Below are positions 34,387-42,996 of a stretch of DNA of 64,000 bases, piece after piece. The notes under the pieces were generated by a model. The model was not told the origin of the DNA and searched no databases. It saw only the letters and a program-made list of their open reading frames with translations. Made by a program: the position numbers and the translations under genes. The stretch comes from a virus. Where the stretch lies: the IMG/VR virus record IMGVR_UViG_3300044949_001245, positions 1-64,000 of that record. One strand, 5' to 3'. Within the stretch, counting starts at the first letter, position 1. Each line of letters opens with the position of its first letter.

Positions 34387-35901
34387 TTACATTAGGTCAA
34401 GATGAGCCAAAGCCTTCATCAATTCATTACGCTCATCTTCTTTACGACCTTTGGTCAAAAATTTAGCAACCTCTGGCTCCCACTCTTTGACATCTCCAAA
34501 TAGCAATCTAGCTGTCGTTGGGTCAGCTTCAATAAGCTCATTTGCGTTATCTATTGACCTTTTAATCTCTAGTGCCTCTTTGAAAGTCCTTGAGCTAAAT
34601 TTAGCTGGGTCCATCTTACCAATGTTCTTTTTAATCAAATCGAACACCGCTTCACGTTCTGCTACATCGTCAGCCTTATTCTCCAATCTTGGAACACCTG
34701 TGAAGTTCATCTTGTGTTTAAGATGCTCCATCATGTCAAGTTTTTCTGACTTGGTGAATTGAATATCTTGTTTTAATGCTCTCGTGTAAACTGCGTTGAT
34801 ATGCTCATCTGCCGTCAAGTCATGTTGGTCCATGTTAGTCAAGAACAAAATCTTACCATTGAACTCAAATGGGTCTATATTGGCATTTTTGTTAGTGGAT
34901 TTTTTACCGACTATTCTCTTGCCTGAAGATGCGGTTGCTTTCTTCATAATGCCCATTGTTTCATCTTTTTTAAGAACTTCATCGGCATCGTCAAATACAA
35001 TGATTTTTCCGTTATGCTCTTTCAAAATTTGCGCCAGCTGAACAGGTGAGGTGATTTCAGGTGCCTCTACATAATCATAATCACTATCTCCAGGCTCATC
35101 AGTTTCAGGATTGAATGCCTTCTTTCCTAAATGCTCCGCAATCATGTGCATATTGAATGTTTTACCGACACCAGCACCGCCTGAAGCAATCATTAATGGA
35201 GAGTCAGTCCTAAAAAATTGTGCGTAAGTTTTATTGAGGTTGAAGATGTGTTGTTGTGGCTCTTCATAATCAGCGTCAGATGTCTTCATCTTATGTATAA
35301 AGGCATCCGCATCAATACGTTGTTGTTTAGTTTTTAAGCCACCAAATTTCTTTTTAATATAGGCTGGATTGGTCCACTCTTTACCCTCTTCCACATCCCC
35401 ATCTATTCCATCAAGTGTGTCACTTTCTCCATCGCCAGATGTATCGTCAGCATCGGTATCTGCAACTTGCTTTGTCTTTTTGTTGGCAGTTCCTGTTCCG
35501 AACATTTCTTTCATCTTCTTGAATTTTCCTGTATTCAAGTTGATGTCTGAAACATCTTCGCCACGTTTAACAAGCTCATCGTATGCCTCTTGTCGCAGCG
35601 TTGGGTCATTGTTAGGATTTTTAGCAAATGTCTTTATCTTATCTGCGTCTTGGGTCAACAAGAATGCTCTCAATTTTTGAACTTTGTTGCCATCGCCCTT
35701 ACCAGCTACATTTCCTGTAGTTCCTGTAATCTGCTTTTTGCCTTGTTGTGGCTTTCCTTTTCGCCAATCGAATTTTCCTGGCTTGATTTCAGTCCAGTAC
35801 CTAGTGATGCCGTCACTTCCGACTTTTGAATCACCGACTTGTCTAGCCTTGACCAAGTCTTCATTAAGTATGCTCTCTAAAACAGATGATGTCCTATTCA
35901 T
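34387..35901 (-). CDS. AAA+ ATPase in head module
   Basis: 504 residues from the ATG at 35901 (MNRTSSVLES). A start at 35928 would run through an inverted repeat. Walker A is GGAGVGKT at 241-248 and Walker B is IVFDDADE at 301-308, followed by a sensor strand FNGKILFLTNMD. The N-terminus carries PGKFDWRKGK (41-50), shared with the kinase/ART-like protein, then a helical hairpin and an acidic linker. The ATPase core is related to the one at 51295-52239. Position between glycosyltransferase and kinase/ART genes in the head module is unusual for an AAA+ protein. Confidence 0.75.
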   Translation of the reverse strand: MNRTSSVLESILNEDLVKARQVGDSKVGSDGITRYWTEIKPGKFDWRKGKPQQGKKQITGTTGNVAGKGDGNKVQKLRAFLLTQDADKIKTFAKNPNNDPTLRQEAYDELVKRGEDVSDINLNTGKFKKMKEMFGTGTANKKTKQVADTDADDTSGDGESDTLDGIDGDVEEGKEWTNPAYIKKKFGGLKTKQQRIDADAFIHKMKTSDADYEEPQQHIFNLNKTYAQFFRTDSPLMIASGGAGVGKTFNMHMIAEHLGKKAFNPETDEPGDSDYDYVEAPEITSPVQLAQILKEHNGKIIVFDDADEVLKKDETMGIMKKATASSGKRIVGKKSTNKNANIDPFEFNGKILFLTNMDQHDLTADEHINAVYTRALKQDIQFTKSEKLDMMEHLKHKMNFTGVPRLENKADDVAEREAVFDLIKKNIGKMDPAKFSSRTFKEALEIKRSIDNANELIEADPTTARLLFGDVKEWEPEVAKFLTKGRKEDERNELMKALAHLDLM

Positions 35902-35902
35902 A

Positions 35903-35928
35903 GTGATAAATTTGATTTCATTTATCAC
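35903..35928 (-). promoter_or_regulatory. 9-bp inverted repeat at the ATPase start
   Basis: GTGATAAAT (35903-35911) and ATTTATCAC (35920-35928) form a perfect inverted repeat with 8 bases between, ending one base before the ATG. AT-rich with no T-run after it, so more likely an operator or translational control hairpin than a terminator. Confidence 0.45.
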
Positions 35929-35929
35929 T

Positions 35930-35941
35930 TAATACCTGTTA
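35930..35941 (-). promoter_or_regulatory. candidate late promoter element before ATPase gene
   Basis: TAACAGGTATTA in a non-coding gap, 29 bases upstream of the ATG at 35901 and abutting the inverted repeat. The least ambiguous copy because it is not inside a gene. Confidence 0.42.
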
Positions 35942-35951
35942 CATCATCATT

Positions 35952-37379
35952 TCATCGTTGCCATTTGATAGGCACAGAACATCCGAAAAATTCAGTCATC
36001 ATTTTTTCACTTTCCTTAATGACTTCGCTTGAGTTTTCACCTTTGGCTAGTTTACTTAACCTCTTGTTATCCATAGAATTATCAATGACCCTCTTCATGT
36101 TTTTCACTGGGTCAAACAACAATTTTGCTAATTCAAAGTTATGTTTCACATCACGTAAATATTGAGAATTTTTCATTTTTAGCGCATCATTTAGGTATCC
36201 AGCGAACTGTTTTGGAGTAACATCCCATGGAACATAAATTGCCCGCAACTCATCACGAATTATATCGTCAATTTCACATTTTGGCTCAATAAGTCCTCTA
36301 GTATCTCTCAAAACAGGATATGAACCATTGATGATTGCTTCGATGGTAAATCCATTAAGATGCGTGTTAGAATACTGCGCATAATGTTTACTGAACGATG
36401 GGTCAATACTAAACTTGGCATTTTTCTGAACCATATAGACATCTTCATTAGACATGAAGCCCATATGTTCCATTCCGTATTTCAAGGCACGCTCCCAAAG
36501 ACTCATTCCTATATCACCCGCATCGCAATCTGGGTCAGTGCTTTTAGAAACAGTATATCTTGACTTAAACTTGTCTTTGTCTTGAGTGGTCATATAGTAC
36601 AACTCTATCCCTGACCCCCCTATCCACATGCTTGACCCCTTATCTAAATGAGGCATCAACGCCAACAAGTCCTCCATCTTTTTCATAGACTTGAAAACGT
36701 GAGCTGCGAAAAAGTCCACTGGTCTTTTCGTCATCGGTGTAAGGTGTAATTTCTCAGGTATGTATCTTGAGGCAAAATTTAATTGTCTAGGTATCGAAAA
36801 ATTTTCGCAACAGTTGTAAGCTGACAAGTGTACACAATCTAACAACGTGATTTTATCCTCCAAATACCTTATCCAGCTGTTCCGAATGTCGAAATAACCA
36901 TCATGTACTGCCATGACTTGCTTGACGCTAGATGGTAGGTCAAAAAACTTGGGCCAAAAATCTAGTCCTTTTGCCTCTTTGGTTTTGGTTGGCGTAAAAC
37001 TCCAGAACACTAAATCAACACCCTCCATAGCCTTGTGCCAAAGCTCAAGTGCATTATCCGCAAAAATCGGTATTCTGTTTGTATATGGAGGCAATATCCA
37101 ACCATAGTACGAATTTCTCCAATAGCCAGTAACCTCTGATTTTGTGTACCCCCCAGCTTGCGACCTGTTGTCTTGCTTACTTTGAAAATCTCCACTTTCA
37201 AGTTCCGCCAGTTTCTTTTCATATGAACCAGCTGGTATGGACTTATTGTAGGTGAGGAAAATGATGTCGACATCGTGACCCATTTCCTTAAACGCTTGAA
37301 CTCTACTTTCGACATTTTTTACAATGCCTCCGTATTTTGCGATGTCAAACGTACAAATTCTGATTTTTAATTTCTTCAT
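35952..37379 (-). CDS. glycosyltransferase, GT-B fold (GT4-like)
   Basis: 475-residue protein with the start of a GT-B fold (KIRICTFD then GGIVKNVESRVQAFKEMGH) and the donor-side signature late in the protein (NGFTIEAIINGSYPVLRD, an E-x7-type segment). It would transfer a nucleotide-activated sugar, either to a virion protein, to hypermodified phage DNA or to a host surface glycan. The 4-bp overlap with a deacetylase gene suggests the two act on one sugar. The location inside the head module favours a virion or DNA target. Confidence 0.78.
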   Translation of the reverse strand: MKKLKIRICTFDIAKYGGIVKNVESRVQAFKEMGHDVDIIFLTYNKSIPAGSYEKKLAELESGDFQSKQDNRSQAGGYTKSEVTGYWRNSYYGWILPPYTNRIPIFADNALELWHKAMEGVDLVFWSFTPTKTKEAKGLDFWPKFFDLPSSVKQVMAVHDGYFDIRNSWIRYLEDKITLLDCVHLSAYNCCENFSIPRQLNFASRYIPEKLHLTPMTKRPVDFFAAHVFKSMKKMEDLLALMPHLDKGSSMWIGGSGIELYYMTTQDKDKFKSRYTVSKSTDPDCDAGDIGMSLWERALKYGMEHMGFMSNEDVYMVQKNAKFSIDPSFSKHYAQYSNTHLNGFTIEAIINGSYPVLRDTRGLIEPKCEIDDIIRDELRAIYVPWDVTPKQFAGYLNDALKMKNSQYLRDVKHNFELAKLLFDPVKNMKRVIDNSMDNKRLSKLAKGENSSEVIKESEKMMTEFFGCSVPIKWQR

Positions 37380-38029
37380 AACTTGATATAAAATTCTTCT
37401 GGTAACTGTTTATTGATATAACCTTGTTCAAAAAATAAAAAGCCACTTTGGGTCTTGTAATATTGTTTGAACAACGCAATTTTATCAACATGTTTCTCAC
37501 CAAAGGTGAACTCCAGATTGAACTTTGAATTTACCAAGCCATTAAGATACGCTTGATTGCGTCTTTTATATGAATGAGGAAAATCTCTATAAAACACATC
37601 TGCGACATCCTCCGTAACTACTCTGGTGAGCCAGTGGAACGGATGACCCACCCCCAAGCAAGTCACAATCAAGTACCCCTTTTTCTTGTACTGACTCACT
37701 ACAGTTTCCAATTCATCTACAACTGCTGCCAGATTTTCTTTCCCCATCATCCTTTGGCAGAACTTCATCGCTGTTTTGTCGTCCATCTCAGCGTGTTCCT
37801 TGTAGTACAACTTATGAAAATCCGTTGAGTCAGCCCTCGTTTCTAGCCTAGACAAACTTGCTCCGAAATGGTTACAAATTTCTTGGTCTTCAAGTAACCG
37901 CTTTGGATTGTTCTCTACTGTCAAAATGACCTTGTCACTGAAGTCCTTGCTATACAAATAGTGGCTAGCACTCAAAATTATGTCATCCGAATGAGGCTGG
38001 ATGAGCAATACCTTTTTTCCCATATTCAA
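37376..38029 (-). CDS. PIG-L/LmbE-like deacetylase
   Basis: 217-residue protein with the zinc-binding PHSDD motif at residues 12-16 and the later His pair GVGHPFH (129-132), the signature of PIG-L/MshB/BshB-type N-acetyl sugar deacetylases. It overlaps the glycosyltransferase by 4 bp. The usual chemistry, removing acetyl from an N-acetylglucosamine-linked molecule, would leave an amino sugar; the substrate here is unknown. Confidence 0.8.
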   Translation of the reverse strand: MNMGKKVLLIQPHSDDIILSASHYLYSKDFSDKVILTVENNPKRLLEDQEICNHFGASLSRLETRADSTDFHKLYYKEHAEMDDKTAMKFCQRMMGKENLAAVVDELETVVSQYKKKGYLIVTCLGVGHPFHWLTRVVTEDVADVFYRDFPHSYKRRNQAYLNGLVNSKFNLEFTFGEKHVDKIALFKQYYKTQSGFLFFEQGYINKQLPEEFYIKL

Positions 38030-38036
38030 ATTAAAT

Positions 38037-38945
38037 TTAAGGTGTTATGGTAACTTTAACTTTGGAAGTTCTCTTGACTCCATGCGTAACACGCTGAACC
38101 ACGAAATCTTTTTTGTTATCATCCCATACACTATTTGGCGGAACAACATGAAGTATTGACCTTGCCCAAGGATGAGCTGGCCCAACGACTGGTAGTTGGT
38201 CTTTTCGCCCTATATTGTTTCCGTTTGCTATTAAATCCTGAATTTCATATATCACAGGCTTTTCACCAGGTGTTCCGTAATTCTTTTCACAATGCTTACA
38301 AACTCCTGGAAAAGTTTGTTTATACACTTTAGCATCTGACCCATAGTCATCTAAAATTTGCTGTGCCCTCCCAAATCCATATGCTTCTTGTAAGGTGTAA
38401 TCAGCAATCCTTGAAAAATCCCTAGCCCAGTCTTGTGTTAATTTTCTCAACTCACTAGCCAACCATTGTTTGCCTTTGTTTTTTTCAAAAGCCTCAATTG
38501 TCTTTTTGCTTATTATTTTACGAATTTTTGCTTGTTCAGCAGCACTCGCTGTTAATATGCGTTGACTGAAATTGTTCGCTATTTTATTGCCCAAGCCTGA
38601 TAAGTCCGTATATGCCCTGTTTTTCAAAAATTGTAACCCCGCAATCCTAGTTTTACTCTGTGGCCTTACTAACTCATTAGCAAACCACTCATCAAAATCC
38701 TTTCTCTTTACCTTAAAAGATTTTTTGCCGCCTAGAATTTGAGCCATTATTCCGAAATAATACGCACGCTCAATCTCTCCAATCCCTCCAAAAAGAACTT
38801 TATCATCAGGGTCAATCCCATGCGTTTGTAACAATATCTTGTCATATGGAGACAAATAAGACATACCCAATTGAGTTCCGATGAACAAAACTTGATTGAG
38901 TTTTATCATATCTATCATTTTCCATATGTCCTGTATGCTAAACAT
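38037..38945 (-). CDS. minor head protein, Mu F / SPP1 gp7-like
   Basis: 302-residue head morphogenesis protein. The C-terminal signature VYKQTFPGVCKHC, then NGNNIGRK and VVGPAHPWARS is typical of the Mu gpF/SPP1 gp7 family. These proteins bind the portal and may enter the cell with the DNA. The first 90 residues are hydrophobic and helical. Confidence 0.78.
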   Translation of the reverse strand: MFSIQDIWKMIDMIKLNQVLFIGTQLGMSYLSPYDKILLQTHGIDPDDKVLFGGIGEIERAYYFGIMAQILGGKKSFKVKRKDFDEWFANELVRPQSKTRIAGLQFLKNRAYTDLSGLGNKIANNFSQRILTASAAEQAKIRKIISKKTIEAFEKNKGKQWLASELRKLTQDWARDFSRIADYTLQEAYGFGRAQQILDDYGSDAKVYKQTFPGVCKHCEKNYGTPGEKPVIYEIQDLIANGNNIGRKDQLPVVGPAHPWARSILHVVPPNSVWDDNKKDFVVQRVTHGVKRTSKVKVTITP

Positions 38946-39165
38946 TGTCTTTCAAAAATTTTAGGATATCAGTCATGGATTTGCCGACAACTTTCTTGGC
39001 GTAATTGCTCTGGAACTCCGCTACAATCTCATCAAGTACAGGCTCATTTTTCTCCTTGACGTGTCGCTGTTCTTTTTCCTTTATGGTATTCTTTATGAAC
39101 TTACCATTGAAAATCTCAACTTGTTTTTGAGCTTTCTGAATTTCTTCATAATTACTTAACTCCAT
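38938..39165 (-). CDS. small charged helical protein
   Basis: 75 residues, Lys/Glu-rich, overlapping the minor head gene by 8 bp and the next gene by 14 bp. Unknown; it may assist the adjacent minor head or lysis protein. Confidence 0.55.
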   Translation of the reverse strand: MELSNYEEIQKAQKQVEIFNGKFIKNTIKEKEQRHVKEKNEPVLDEIVAEFQSNYAKKVVGKSMTDILKFLKDNV

Positions 39166-39883
39166 AAATCACTGCGGTTGTGAGAATGGAACCAGTGGCT
39201 GTACCTAACAGGAAATTAAACCAAGGCTTGCTCCAAATACTCTTTTTCTCAATAACTTTGATATTGTTCAATCCGTTAATGGTAGTATATGGATTTTCAC
39301 TTTGAACCTCAACGAATGATTTTAGTGGCTTAAATATGCCCTCTCTCCTTTCGCCCACAGTAATAGTAAACTTATTATTAAAACTCAAAGAGTCCATTGA
39401 CAAACCACCTTTTTCGATTGTTCCTGCAAAATTATACCACTGGTCATAAGCCTTCACCCTAGTTCCAAATCTGACTCCTATCGGAACAGGAATGGTGTCG
39501 TGGATAGTATCGGTTGAATAAACATAAATTGGCTCTCCAGCCTTTGCTTCATATTCCGCAATTATGTTCTTTATTTTCGTTTCAAAATTTATTTTGATTT
39601 GTGAATTCAACTTTTTCAAATTAGAATTTTCCAAAAGCTGTTTCTCAATCTCTTTGTCTTTAGAAATAATCACTTGTTCTTGCTCCACTATCTGCCTACC
39701 TAGTTTATCACGCTCAGTCTTGAACTTTTGCGTTTCGCTCAAATATGTGTCAGCAAGTAACTTATTGTTTTGTGACTCTATTTGTGAATTTCTACAACTT
39801 CTGAAAGTCAATAAGATTATTACAATCAGCACCACCTGGCTACCGACTAGTAATTTTATGATTGAATTTTTATCCATTTTCAA
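39152..39883 (-). CDS. membrane coiled-coil protein, spanin-like position
   Basis: 243 residues: N-terminal membrane helix (LLVGSQVVLIVIILLTF, ~10-26), a long coiled coil to ~105, a beta domain, and a second hydrophobic helix at the C-terminus (FLLGTATGSILTTAVIYGV). It directly follows the endolysin gene. That place and shape suit a spanin-type protein spanning the periplasm, although two-membrane anchoring within one chain is only inferred. A role in lysis is probable, not certain. Confidence 0.6.
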   Translation of the reverse strand: MKMDKNSIIKLLVGSQVVLIVIILLTFRSCRNSQIESQNNKLLADTYLSETQKFKTERDKLGRQIVEQEQVIISKDKEIEKQLLENSNLKKLNSQIKINFETKIKNIIAEYEAKAGEPIYVYSTDTIHDTIPVPIGVRFGTRVKAYDQWYNFAGTIEKGGLSMDSLSFNNKFTITVGERREGIFKPLKSFVEVQSENPYTTINGLNNIKVIEKKSIWSKPWFNFLLGTATGSILTTAVIYGVK

Positions 39884-39894
39884 TTTATTTTTTG

Positions 39895-40770
39895 TTAAAG
39901 TGAAAGTAACATGTCGATGAGTTCTTGTTGAGGGAACATATCAACTTTGTCCTTTCTAACATTAGTGTGGTTCCAAAGTCCTGGAGTGTTCTCGCACATT
40001 TTTATGTCGAACACATCAAACGCATCAACCCCCTTTTGTCTTATCAAATCAGGCAACCCCTTGCGAACATCAATATTGTCTCTGTTCGCTATGAATAAAA
40101 TCAAATCTTTCAACGCATCAATCTGCTTGTCCGAATATCTATGCCAAACGCTGAAACCTCTAAATGGCTTTTTCAAAGTAACTATTTGGCTTGGGTGTAC
40201 CGCAGTTCCAACATACGTTTTTCCGCTCACCACTTGTCCGAAATTACAAACTTCAATCCCTACGCTATTTCTATGGATTGGAGCATTGCCTGTTCCTAAA
40301 TGCCATGCGTAACCGCCAGCTGGAAATGCTTGTACTACTTCTCCATCATGCTTGGCATCACCATTAGTAACTTTTTGACCACCTAAAACAAACTCAGTCG
40401 CAATAGCACCCCTCGTGTCTTTCGCCCAATTATTTACAGTGTTGTAAGGATTTTCCCAACCAGCTGTATGATGTAAAAACAACCAATTCTTTTTAGTTGG
40501 TCCATCAAAATACTCCCCTTTTGGAAGATAGTGTTGTTTAATCATCACAGTATCAGAAATCTTACTTTGGTCTGACGCATCAGTTGTAGCCAATCCCATA
40601 GCATTCCAAGTTTGTCTGCCTACGATGCCATCTACAACCAACCTATTTTCTTGTTGCCATTTTTTTACGGCAGCATCCGTTTTTGGACCAAAGACACCAT
40701 CATCATTCAATCCAAGAAATCTCTGGAGTTGCTTGACTTGCTCCCCCTTACTTCCAATTTTAAGTATCAT
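39895..40770 (-). CDS. N-acetylmuramoyl-L-alanine amidase (endolysin)
   Basis: 291 residues. Residues 1-60 are a peptidoglycan-binding (PG_binding_1) domain (GSKGEQVKQLQRFLG, then FGPKTDAAVKKWQ). Residues ~92-280 are an amidase_2/PGRP-like zinc amidase: LFLHHTAGW holds the first ligand His (100/101), NSVGIEVCNFG follows, and a C-terminal His lies in LWNHTNVRKDKVDMFP. It cuts the amide between MurNAc and the stem peptide to release progeny. No signal peptide is seen, so it needs the nearby holins. Confidence 0.88.
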   Translation of the reverse strand: MILKIGSKGEQVKQLQRFLGLNDDGVFGPKTDAAVKKWQQENRLVVDGIVGRQTWNAMGLATTDASDQSKISDTVMIKQHYLPKGEYFDGPTKKNWLFLHHTAGWENPYNTVNNWAKDTRGAIATEFVLGGQKVTNGDAKHDGEVVQAFPAGGYAWHLGTGNAPIHRNSVGIEVCNFGQVVSGKTYVGTAVHPSQIVTLKKPFRGFSVWHRYSDKQIDALKDLILFIANRDNIDVRKGLPDLIRQKGVDAFDVFDIKMCENTPGLWNHTNVRKDKVDMFPQQELIDMLLSL

Positions 40771-40783
40771 ATCAAAAACAAAT

Positions 40784-40960
40784 TTACTCTTTTGGTAATC
40801 CTATCAAGCTGTCCTTGGAGCGCAATAACAATCCTGCCATTCCGAAAAATCCAATCAAACTGTCCCACTCAGCCCCTTTGTGGTGAGCATAAATAGTGTA
40901 CCCCAAAATTGCTAATCCAAGCAAAGTGGTAACATAATTTTTGAAAAGCCTATTTTTCAT
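40784..40960 (-). CDS. small two-helix membrane protein, holin-like
   Basis: 58-residue protein from the ATG at 40960, which overlaps the upstream stop by ATGA. It has two hydrophobic segments (NYVTTLLGLAILGYTIYA and SLIGFFGMAGLLL) separated by HHKGAEWD. It occupies the space between the coiled-coil membrane protein and the endolysin, a holin position. Too short for routine gene calling but well supported by spacing. Confidence 0.65.
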   Translation of the reverse strand: MKNRLFKNYVTTLLGLAILGYTIYAHHKGAEWDSLIGFFGMAGLLLRSKDSLIGLPKE

Positions 40961-41340
40961 GATTTATTTTTTAATAGTTTAACAAGTTCAGAAATGGCAG
41001 CCATTTCTTCATTTCTTGCGGCTGTTATCGCATTCTTAATTTCATCCAACGATGTCTTTTGATAGTTCATATGGATATTGACCGCTTCAAAATTTTTCCT
41101 AGTTTCTGCTGACAACAGTTCCAAGTCCTTTCGGAGCAATTCTGTTTCGCCTTTTCGCTTTCCTAGTTCCGCACGAATGTACGTCAAATCCTTTTCGGTG
41201 TCTTCCTTGTGCTTTTGGAAATCCGTTCTATTCTCCTTTTCAGCATCTTTGACTTGGCTAATCCACTGCTTAATAAAAAAGCTGGCCACCCCTAGTAATG
41301 TTGAATTCACGCCAAGTAATGCCCATGTTTCTACTGTCAT
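40957..41340 (-). CDS. membrane-anchored coiled-coil protein (holin/XhlA-like)
   Basis: 127 residues with one N-terminal membrane helix (WALLGVNSTLLGVASFFI) then an ~80-residue coiled coil. This is the shape of XhlA-type holin accessory proteins. It starts the lysis cassette that continues with the 58-residue protein, endolysin and spanin-like gene. Confidence 0.65.
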   Translation of the reverse strand: MTVETWALLGVNSTLLGVASFFIKQWISQVKDAEKENRTDFQKHKEDTEKDLTYIRAELGKRKGETELLRKDLELLSAETRKNFEAVNIHMNYQKTSLDEIKNAITAARNEEMAAISELVKLLKNKS

Positions 41341-41397
41341 ACTAACTAATTTTTTTACTTTTACACTCTATAACTGTAACAACTTAAAAATATGCAA

Positions 41398-42237
41398 TCA
41401 CCTCTGATTGTTTACCACTTCCTCCATTAATTGTCTAATTGTAAATTTGCTATCTAAAGACATTTTAGAACGCAATAAAATTTCATCGGCTTTTGCTCGT
41501 GGTGCGTACCTATAATGATAAAATGTAGCGTTCATCAATAGCTGGCGAACTGCGAACCAAGGTTCAAGTTCAACATCACCACCAACAGATTGAGTCACCA
41601 AAGATGCTCTGCGATATGTTGGTGAACTGAATACATAGCCATAGTCTTTGGGAAATCCACTCACAGGATTTGGCTCTACTGGCTCTACTGGCTTTGGTGG
41701 CTCTACTGGCGTAATTACGCCAATCGTGTCAGCCTCATCCATTTTATCCTTAACATTTTCATAAAATCCTCCTATGAAAATTACTAATAAATTATCTTCA
41801 CCATTGTAAACAAACATCTCTTCACTAGTGAAATCAAAATATGTTTGCGTTTCTCCCCCACCGCCCTTGTTTAAGATGAATGGCTCTTGTTTATGTACCC
41901 AAGTCAAATCCTTTATTTCAAGTTCCATATCTGGGGTGAATGGGTCAGGAAATTCCGACTCACTTATGTGTCCTAGTGCAATTTGAACAAAATCGAATTG
42001 ATAATCAGCAACGTATTCATACAAATTTAACTCCATTCCAACCATGTACTTCTCACCAGCAAAATCTTTAGAAAGTTCTGCCCTGTCGTATAAATTGGCG
42101 GAAAGTGTTTGTGGTCTAAACTCACCATAAATAGGCATTGCGTAATCACGGACAGTTCCTGTTCCTATTGAAGTTGCTCCAGTGAATACCTTTATTGTAG
42201 GTGAATCATTTAATGCTCTGAAAATGGATGTCTTCAT
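41398..42237 (-). CDS. virion-region protein with proline-rich repeat
   Basis: 279 residues. A linker near residues 180-195 consists of repeated P-V-E-P units (PVEPPKPVEPVEPNP), which the DNA shows as short in-frame repeats at 41681-41720. Beta-rich before it and helical after it. Unknown family, probably a virion attachment or decoration protein given its place between portal and lysis genes. Confidence 0.6.
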   Translation of the reverse strand: MKTSIFRALNDSPTIKVFTGATSIGTGTVRDYAMPIYGEFRPQTLSANLYDRAELSKDFAGEKYMVGMELNLYEYVADYQFDFVQIALGHISESEFPDPFTPDMELEIKDLTWVHKQEPFILNKGGGGETQTYFDFTSEEMFVYNGEDNLLVIFIGGFYENVKDKMDEADTIGVITPVEPPKPVEPVEPNPVSGFPKDYGYVFSSPTYRRASLVTQSVGGDVELEPWFAVRQLLMNATFYHYRYAPRAKADEILLRSKMSLDSKFTIRQLMEEVVNNQR

Positions 42238-42239
42238 AA

Positions 42240-42968
42240 TTACCCCTTTACTATTGGAATTACACTGCTACCTCCTAATGGTTCATAAAACTGTCCGTAA
42301 GTCCAATAAAATGTATTGCCATCAAAAACCCAAGTCCAAATATCTACTGATTGTGGTGACGTTGGAATAAATGAAATCTTGGAAACGGCTTGCTCCACCG
42401 CTGCTTTCTGAAGATTGTCAACTTCTTGTTCCAGTAAATTTTCAAATTGAAACCGCCTGTTACCATTTATTACACGACTGTTTATTGGTGGGGAAATACT
42501 GTATGTGTCACCTTTAGTTTGTCTCCCATCAATTATCAAGGTTCCATAGTCCCCATCCGATGCGTTGTTTATGTCAAGCTGGTAGTTGAAAATCTCATCA
42601 TCATCTTGAAAAATAATTTTAGCATTGTACCCTAGATAGTAACTCCAAGTGTATAAACCAACTCTATCTACATTTATTGACTGGAGTTGTAGTATCTGGA
42701 AAGCCTTTGGTATGACTGCCGGCACTTGTGACTCACAAACATTAAACCACTTACCAATAAACATACCCTGAAACGACATTGATGTTTCATCCATCGGTGC
42801 GGCAGTTGTAATTATTGCTTGATAGCATCTACTCAACCCCTCAGTATTTCGCACGGCTGAAAAATTTGAACCATTAATATCAGTGGCCCATCTTATGTAG
42901 GTGAATGCTTGTTTAACTACAGTTTCCGTACAAGGACAACCACAATCCTTTTGTCTAGTTTCTGCCAT
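42240..42968 (-). CDS. virion-region protein sharing a domain with the next gene
   Basis: 242 residues. Residues ~22-55 (FTYIRWATDINGSNFS, then CYQAIITTAAPM) parallel residues ~69-98 of the 523-residue protein encoded immediately upstream (YTYIAFATDCSGSGFT, then CYWAVITSSVAI). The shared block looks like an outer beta domain. Cys-rich N-terminus (DCGCPC). Likely a fibre- or head-decoration protein. Confidence 0.6.
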   Translation of the reverse strand: MAETRQKDCGCPCTETVVKQAFTYIRWATDINGSNFSAVRNTEGLSRCYQAIITTAAPMDETSMSFQGMFIGKWFNVCESQVPAVIPKAFQILQLQSINVDRVGLYTWSYYLGYNAKIIFQDDDEIFNYQLDINNASDGDYGTLIIDGRQTKGDTYSISPPINSRVINGNRRFQFENLLEQEVDNLQKAAVEQAVSKISFIPTSPQSVDIWTWVFDGNTFYWTYGQFYEPLGGSSVIPIVKG

Positions 42969-42996
42969 ATATTTTGTTTTTATCTAGTTTTGTTTT

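Noticed and set aside
41681-41720. Short repeated units resembling a repeat array
   Set aside because: They are in-frame codons for Pro-Val-Glu-Pro repeats inside a gene, with no spacers; not CRISPR.
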